This document shows positions 60,025 through 64,000 of a stretch of 64,000 nt of DNA, piece by piece. The position numbers and the translations under genes were made by a program. Location: the NCBI GenBank assembly GCA_028571685.1, contig CM053146.1, positions 109,343,431-109,407,430 on the forward strand. Direction: 5' to 3'. Below the pieces are notes generated by a model, which had not been told where the DNA came from, ran no database searches, and was given only the letters and a program-made list of their open reading frames with translations. This DNA comes from Heterohyrax brucei. Its lineage: Eukaryota > Chordata > Mammalia > Hyracoidea > Procaviidae. Within the stretch, counting starts at the first letter, position 1, and every line of letters starts with the position of its first letter.

Positions 60025-63000
60025 ATAATTGAAGGCAGAGTCAAGATGGCAGACTAGACACACTTCTCCTTATCTCACTCCAAAAAGTAAGGCCAGAGTT
60101 GATAACTAAACAGAGACTTCTGGACACCCAGTAAGCTAGGACATGGTACAGTGCTGTCATGTTGGACTACATGCAACTGAACAGGAAACTTCTTTTCTTT
60201 CGCTGACCCCCCACCCTTGTTGAATGGCCAGTTCTTGCAGACAGAAGGTATGTTTTAGTCAGCTAGTGCCACTCTAACAGAAATACCACAGAGTGGATGG
60301 CTTTAACAAAGAAAGATTTATTCTTACACAGTTCGGTAGGTTGCAAGTCCATATTCAGGGTGTCTGCTCCAGGAGAAGGCTTTCCCCTTGTCGGCTCTGC
60401 AGGAGAGTCCGGTATTGCATCAGTCTTTGTCCAGGGAGCATCCTCACGCAAGAACCTCTGATCTGAACGACGCGCTCTGCTTCCGGTGCTGCTTGCTTGA
60501 TGATAGCGAGGTTCTCAAATTGTCCTTTGTTTCTTTTTCCTTTTATTCCTTGAAAGCTAAAAGCATTAAGGGTGGGGCAAGCCATACTCCAGGGAAACTC
60601 CCCCTACAGCAGGAATTCACAGCCCCACCCTAATCCTTTAACGTACAGGTTAGCAAAACCACACAATGGAGGACAGTCCCAAGATACTGGGAACCATATC
60701 CCAGCCACGTGGCTGCACATATTTTGGGGGGGACACAATTCCAACCATGACAAGGTAACTACAGGCTTTAACTATTTTCCTTTTTGTTAGCCTGTGGCAG
60801 TGATTGGGCTTAACTGGCAGCAAAGTTCTGCCATGCTGCTGATGTGACCAGCAGATGGAATAGCCACACTTTGAGAGCCTGGCTCTGGACTCTGAGGACC
60901 ACACCCCCCCGACCCCTCTTTCCGAACCTCTGCCACTGATTTGGCTACTTCCCAGCAGGTGGGAGAGCCTCTGCGGGATGGCATCTTGTCCAACTGGGAG
61001 ACAGATCTACCCAAACAGAGGCCTCAGTGGGGGCTAATTCCCCAGCTAAGAGGCAGTGCCAGGCTGGGGAGTGCTTCCCCTGATGAAAAGCTGTGTTTAG
61101 CACAGTTTACTTTGGGGTAGGGCCTGGCACCTGATGACAGCAGAGCAGTAGCCTGTCTACATCTTGAACTAGATCACAGCATCTAGGGACAGATATAGAG
61201 GTGCTTCCATTGCCAGCTGGAAAGAGGGGCTTGCATGCCTGACAGCCTGACTGTTGATGGAAGCTGTCAGATAGCTTTTACTTTTCAAAATAAGACTACT
61301 TAGAGAAATAACTGGTGCAGCCTGACAACATATCTTCCAATCTTGACTGACACACAACATAGGGTCAGTTGACAGCCTCTCAGTGATTCCATAAATAGGG
61401 CCATGGCTTTACCAGCCAGGAGGTGGAGCCTGCTATCACAGAGATTCCACTGGGCCCAGTTGCTGGAGTACATAGAGGTAACTGGTGATCAACTTCTACT
61501 TCAGCTCCTATTAATGTAACATGAGAGAAACTAAACAACCTTTAGATGCCCCAAAAGCAACAGACCTTGGCCCAACACTGAAGGAAAAATCCAACCATGG
61601 CTCCAGAAAGCACCAAAAATAAAGAACCAAAGAACTTCTCAGATGAAGAAGCCTTTCTGAAACTTTCAGAGGTTGAGTACAAAAGAATTATATAGAGAGC
61701 CCTCCTAGACATTATACAAAATTTAGCAGACCAAATTGAAAAATTAAGCAAGCTGTTCGAACTAATGGAACTCCAGCATTCTCAAATCCAACAGATCAAT
61801 AACAAAATTAAAGAATCAGAAAACTCAATTCAAAGCCAAGAGAACAGAGCTGAGCAAATGGAAAACAGACTTTCTGACTTGGGTGACAGAACTACTGACA
61901 CCAGCATTTTTGAGGAGAAATCAGAGAGAAGACACAGAAAAGTGAAAAAGCATTAAGAAACATGTGTGACTCCATCAAGAATGATCTATGATTAATTGGA
62001 GTTCCTGAACAGGAAGGGATACCTGAAAACACAGGATTGTTGTTGACTTGGTGACAGAAAACTTCCCAGAAGTTGTGAAAGAAGAGAACGTAGATATCCA
62101 AGATATGTATCAATCGCCATACAACATAGACCCCAAAAGAAAGACTCCAAGACATATTATAAACAAGCTTAACAAAATGAAACATAAGCAGAAACTCTTA
62201 AAAGCAGTGAGACTCAAAGCAAAGCTAACATTCAGAGAGAAGTCCTGTAGGTTTTCGCCTGACTTCTCAGCAGAAACCCTGTTGGCACAGAGGCAGTGGG
62301 GTGGCACATTCAAAGCCTTGAAGGAGAAATACTTATATAACCTACAAAACTGTCTTTCAAATACAAAAATGAAGTTAAGACCTTCACAGATAAACAGAAA
62401 CTCAGAGACTTTGTAAAAACCAAACCAAAGCTACAAGAAATACTGAAAGAAGTTCTTGGCTTAGAAGAACAAAACCATTTATTCTATATTTTAGGAAATA
62501 GTACAGGACACATCATCTAGAAACCTACTCAATTAGGCTCAGTTAGGGAAGACACAAGACCCCAACCAAAGCTATAACACTAAAAGAAGTGATCCAGTGA
62601 TCATATCATGAAAACTATGATACCATTACATTAAAAAGAGGAATATATTACAGTAGTTATAGTCCATCCAGATGGAGAGAAAGTTCATATTTAGAAGTTA
62701 AAATAGGGTTTAAACATACATTATTAAGGAGATCATAGGGATAACCACAAAGCACAACAAAGAAGTGACATATCAAAATAAGAAATGCAATACAGGAGTC
62801 TCAACAAACACAAAACCAACACTGAAAAGGGTGAAAATCAACCCATAAAGAAGAATGTCCCAGAACAGAATAGTAAGAGCAACAGAGAAAACATCAACAC
62901 AAAAATAAGTATGCAAAATGACAGCACTAAACACCTATCAATAACTACACTGAAGGAAAATGGATTGAACACTCCAGTAAAGAGACAACGAGTGACATCT

Positions 63001-63263
63001 TGGATCAAAAGATATGACCCATCTATATGCTACTTACAAGAAACTCGCCTTAGACTTAAAGATATGAACAAACTGAAAATTAAAAGATGGAATAATATAT
63101 ACCAAGCTAACAATATACAAAGAAGAGCAGGTGTGGCAATACTAATCTCAGATAAAATAGATTATACTGTAAAAAAAAAAAAAGCTCAATAAAGACATAG
63201 AAGATCTTATTGCGACAATTACCAACTAGACCTCATCAACGTATGCAGAACTTTCTGTCCATC
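60025..63263 (+). mobile_element. L1 5' UTR, ORF1 and start of ORF2
   Basis: Starts GAAGGCAGAGTCAAGATGG near 60033. The 5' UTR is split by a MaLR LTR (60251-60752). ORF1 begins about 61597 (MAPESTKNKEPKNFSDEEAF), with a coiled-coil part (61765-61956) and then NFPEVVKEENVDIQ and the C-terminal nucleic-acid-binding part to about 62460, with frameshifts. ORF2 starts near 62920; its endonuclease part shows CYLQETRLRLKDMNKLKIK (63027 on). Part of the endonuclease is deleted at 63172-63183, and L1 order breaks at about 63263. Confidence 0.88.
60251..60752 (-). mobile_element. MaLR-type solo LTR with 5-bp target duplication
   Basis: 502 bp in minus orientation: plus-strand ends TGTTTTAGTCAGCTAG and TTCCAACCATGACA. 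AGGTA is repeated at 60246-60250 and 60753-60757. It lies inside an L1 5' UTR that resumes directly after it. Confidence 0.92.
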
Positions 63264-64000
63264 ATGTTGAATGAAATTAGTCAGAAGCACAAGGACAAAT
63301 ATGGTATGAGACCCCTACTTGAAGGACTTGAAAACTGACTCATGTACAGAAGAAAAGACTCTTTGATGATGGCATGGGAGGGGAGAGAGGGAGAGAGAGA
63401 GCGGGTTATAGATTAGATAGTCGATAGCAGTTTGGTTGGGTGACATCAGTGGCAGCACACATTAGAAATAAGATCAATTTAACTGGACTTCAACATAACC
63501 TGAAAACCCTTCATCCTAACCCAATAGGTAAAGAGAGTAGCAGGGGCAGGAGGCCGGGGACCATGCTCTCAGAGGACATCAAGGCCAATTGGTATAACTA
63601 GCATATTGCTGAGAGAGTCCTCTCCACCCCATATTGGTGAGTGGCGTCTGGGGTCTTAAAAGCTAGCAAGCTGCCATCTGAGGTACACCAGATGGCCCCA
63701 ACTCAACAGCAACAGATGATCACCAAGGACAAAAACAACGCAGGGGAAAGAAGACAGAAAGACCCATGTGAAAGGGTGACTACATCTACATGCGACCAGA
63801 AGAACCAGATGGTGCCTGGCCACCTCCAGTGACAGCCATGGTGGGGGTCACAAAGTTGAGTCCCAGTGGCAATATAATAAGAAGGGGTGCACTCTGAGAG
63901 CTCCACTAGAAGACCACAGTTGATGCTTGGAAAGCCTAGGGGTTCCCCTGGGAGCATGGCCTCTAGACCTGAAGCTTCCCCTAATCATAAGTCATTACTG
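63264..64000 (+). mobile_element. L1 3' region joined directly to a 5' part
   Basis: The last codons of ORF2 and the 3' UTR (ATGTTGAATGAAATTAGTC; GAGTGGCGTCTGGGGTCTTA near 63640), running off the window. It follows the ORF2 endonuclease segment without the RT and C-terminal domains between, so several kilobases of L1 are missing here. Confidence 0.87.

Noticed and set aside
62048-63192. Plus-strand ORFs of 122 and 135 codons as host genes
   Set aside because: They are pieces of L1 ORF1 and the start of L1 ORF2 in a degenerate L1.
55267-64000. AOX1 exon 2
   Set aside because: No stretch coding for a sequence like EKNVDPETMLLPYLR between splice sites was found; the exon must lie beyond the window.
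1-64000. CRISPR arrays, operons or prokaryotic mobile systems
   Set aside because: The DNA is mammalian, with introns, SINEs and LINEs; no regularly spaced short repeats or bacterial gene organisation are seen.

Overview
This is mammalian nuclear DNA, almost certainly from an afrotherian and most likely an elephant or a close relative. It carries many copies of the tRNA-derived AfroSINE family, long copies of the RTE/BovB-type LINE known from Afrotheria, an L1 lineage with matching 5' and 3' UTR segments, and ERVL-MaLR-type LTRs. Coding DNA is well under 10 percent of the window; the rest is intron, spacer and transposon sequence.

Gene layout. The left two thirds (1 to about 41,396) is most of SGO2 (shugoshin 2) on the plus strand. 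Seven coding exons are visible: 966-1141, 2096-2173, 17632-17717, 26972-27213, the giant exon 28929-32015, 35983-36133 and the terminal exon from 41047 (stop at 41060-41062). Their phases join without a break into 1,277 complete codons. The first coding exon and the promoter lie left of the window. SGO2 protects centromeric cohesin: an N-terminal coiled coil recruits PP2A-B56 and a C-terminal basic motif docks on centromeric chromatin. After about 13.6 kb of repeat-rich spacer comes the CpG-island promoter and first coding exon of AOX1 (aldehyde oxidase; ATG at 55210, donor at 55267), also plus strand. SGO2 followed by AOX1 is the known mammalian order on human 2q33. AOX1 intron 1 runs to the window end; exon 2 is not present.

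Repeat layout. SGO2 introns hold minus-strand L1 pieces (2390-4425, 16290-17060, 21090-22560, 22975-26300, 32280-34430, 36640-38720), a degenerate RTE on the minus strand (4892-8098), a plus-strand L1 with its 5' end but no 3' end (about 8506-11925), an irritans-type mariner (13667-14937) and two foldback mariner derivatives (20124-20665, 28412-28776). The spacer is a nested stack: an L1 (43740-54245) is cut up by an AfroSINE piece, a MaLR provirus (47047-48848), an RTE fragment (48849-51535), an inverted-repeat RTE tail (51743-52363) and a second MaLR LTR. AOX1 intron 1 holds a class I ERV relic on the minus strand (about 56830-58300) and an L1 that has lost its middle (60025-64000) and is hit by a MaLR LTR with 5-bp target duplications.

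Most notable points: a possible unrecognised minus-strand coding exon at 59068-59218 inside AOX1 intron 1; a five-copy degenerate repeat of about 95 residues in SGO2; the foldback mariner and RTE structures; and clean target-site duplications that order several insertions. No prokaryotic-type system, CRISPR array or stand-alone RNA gene was found.
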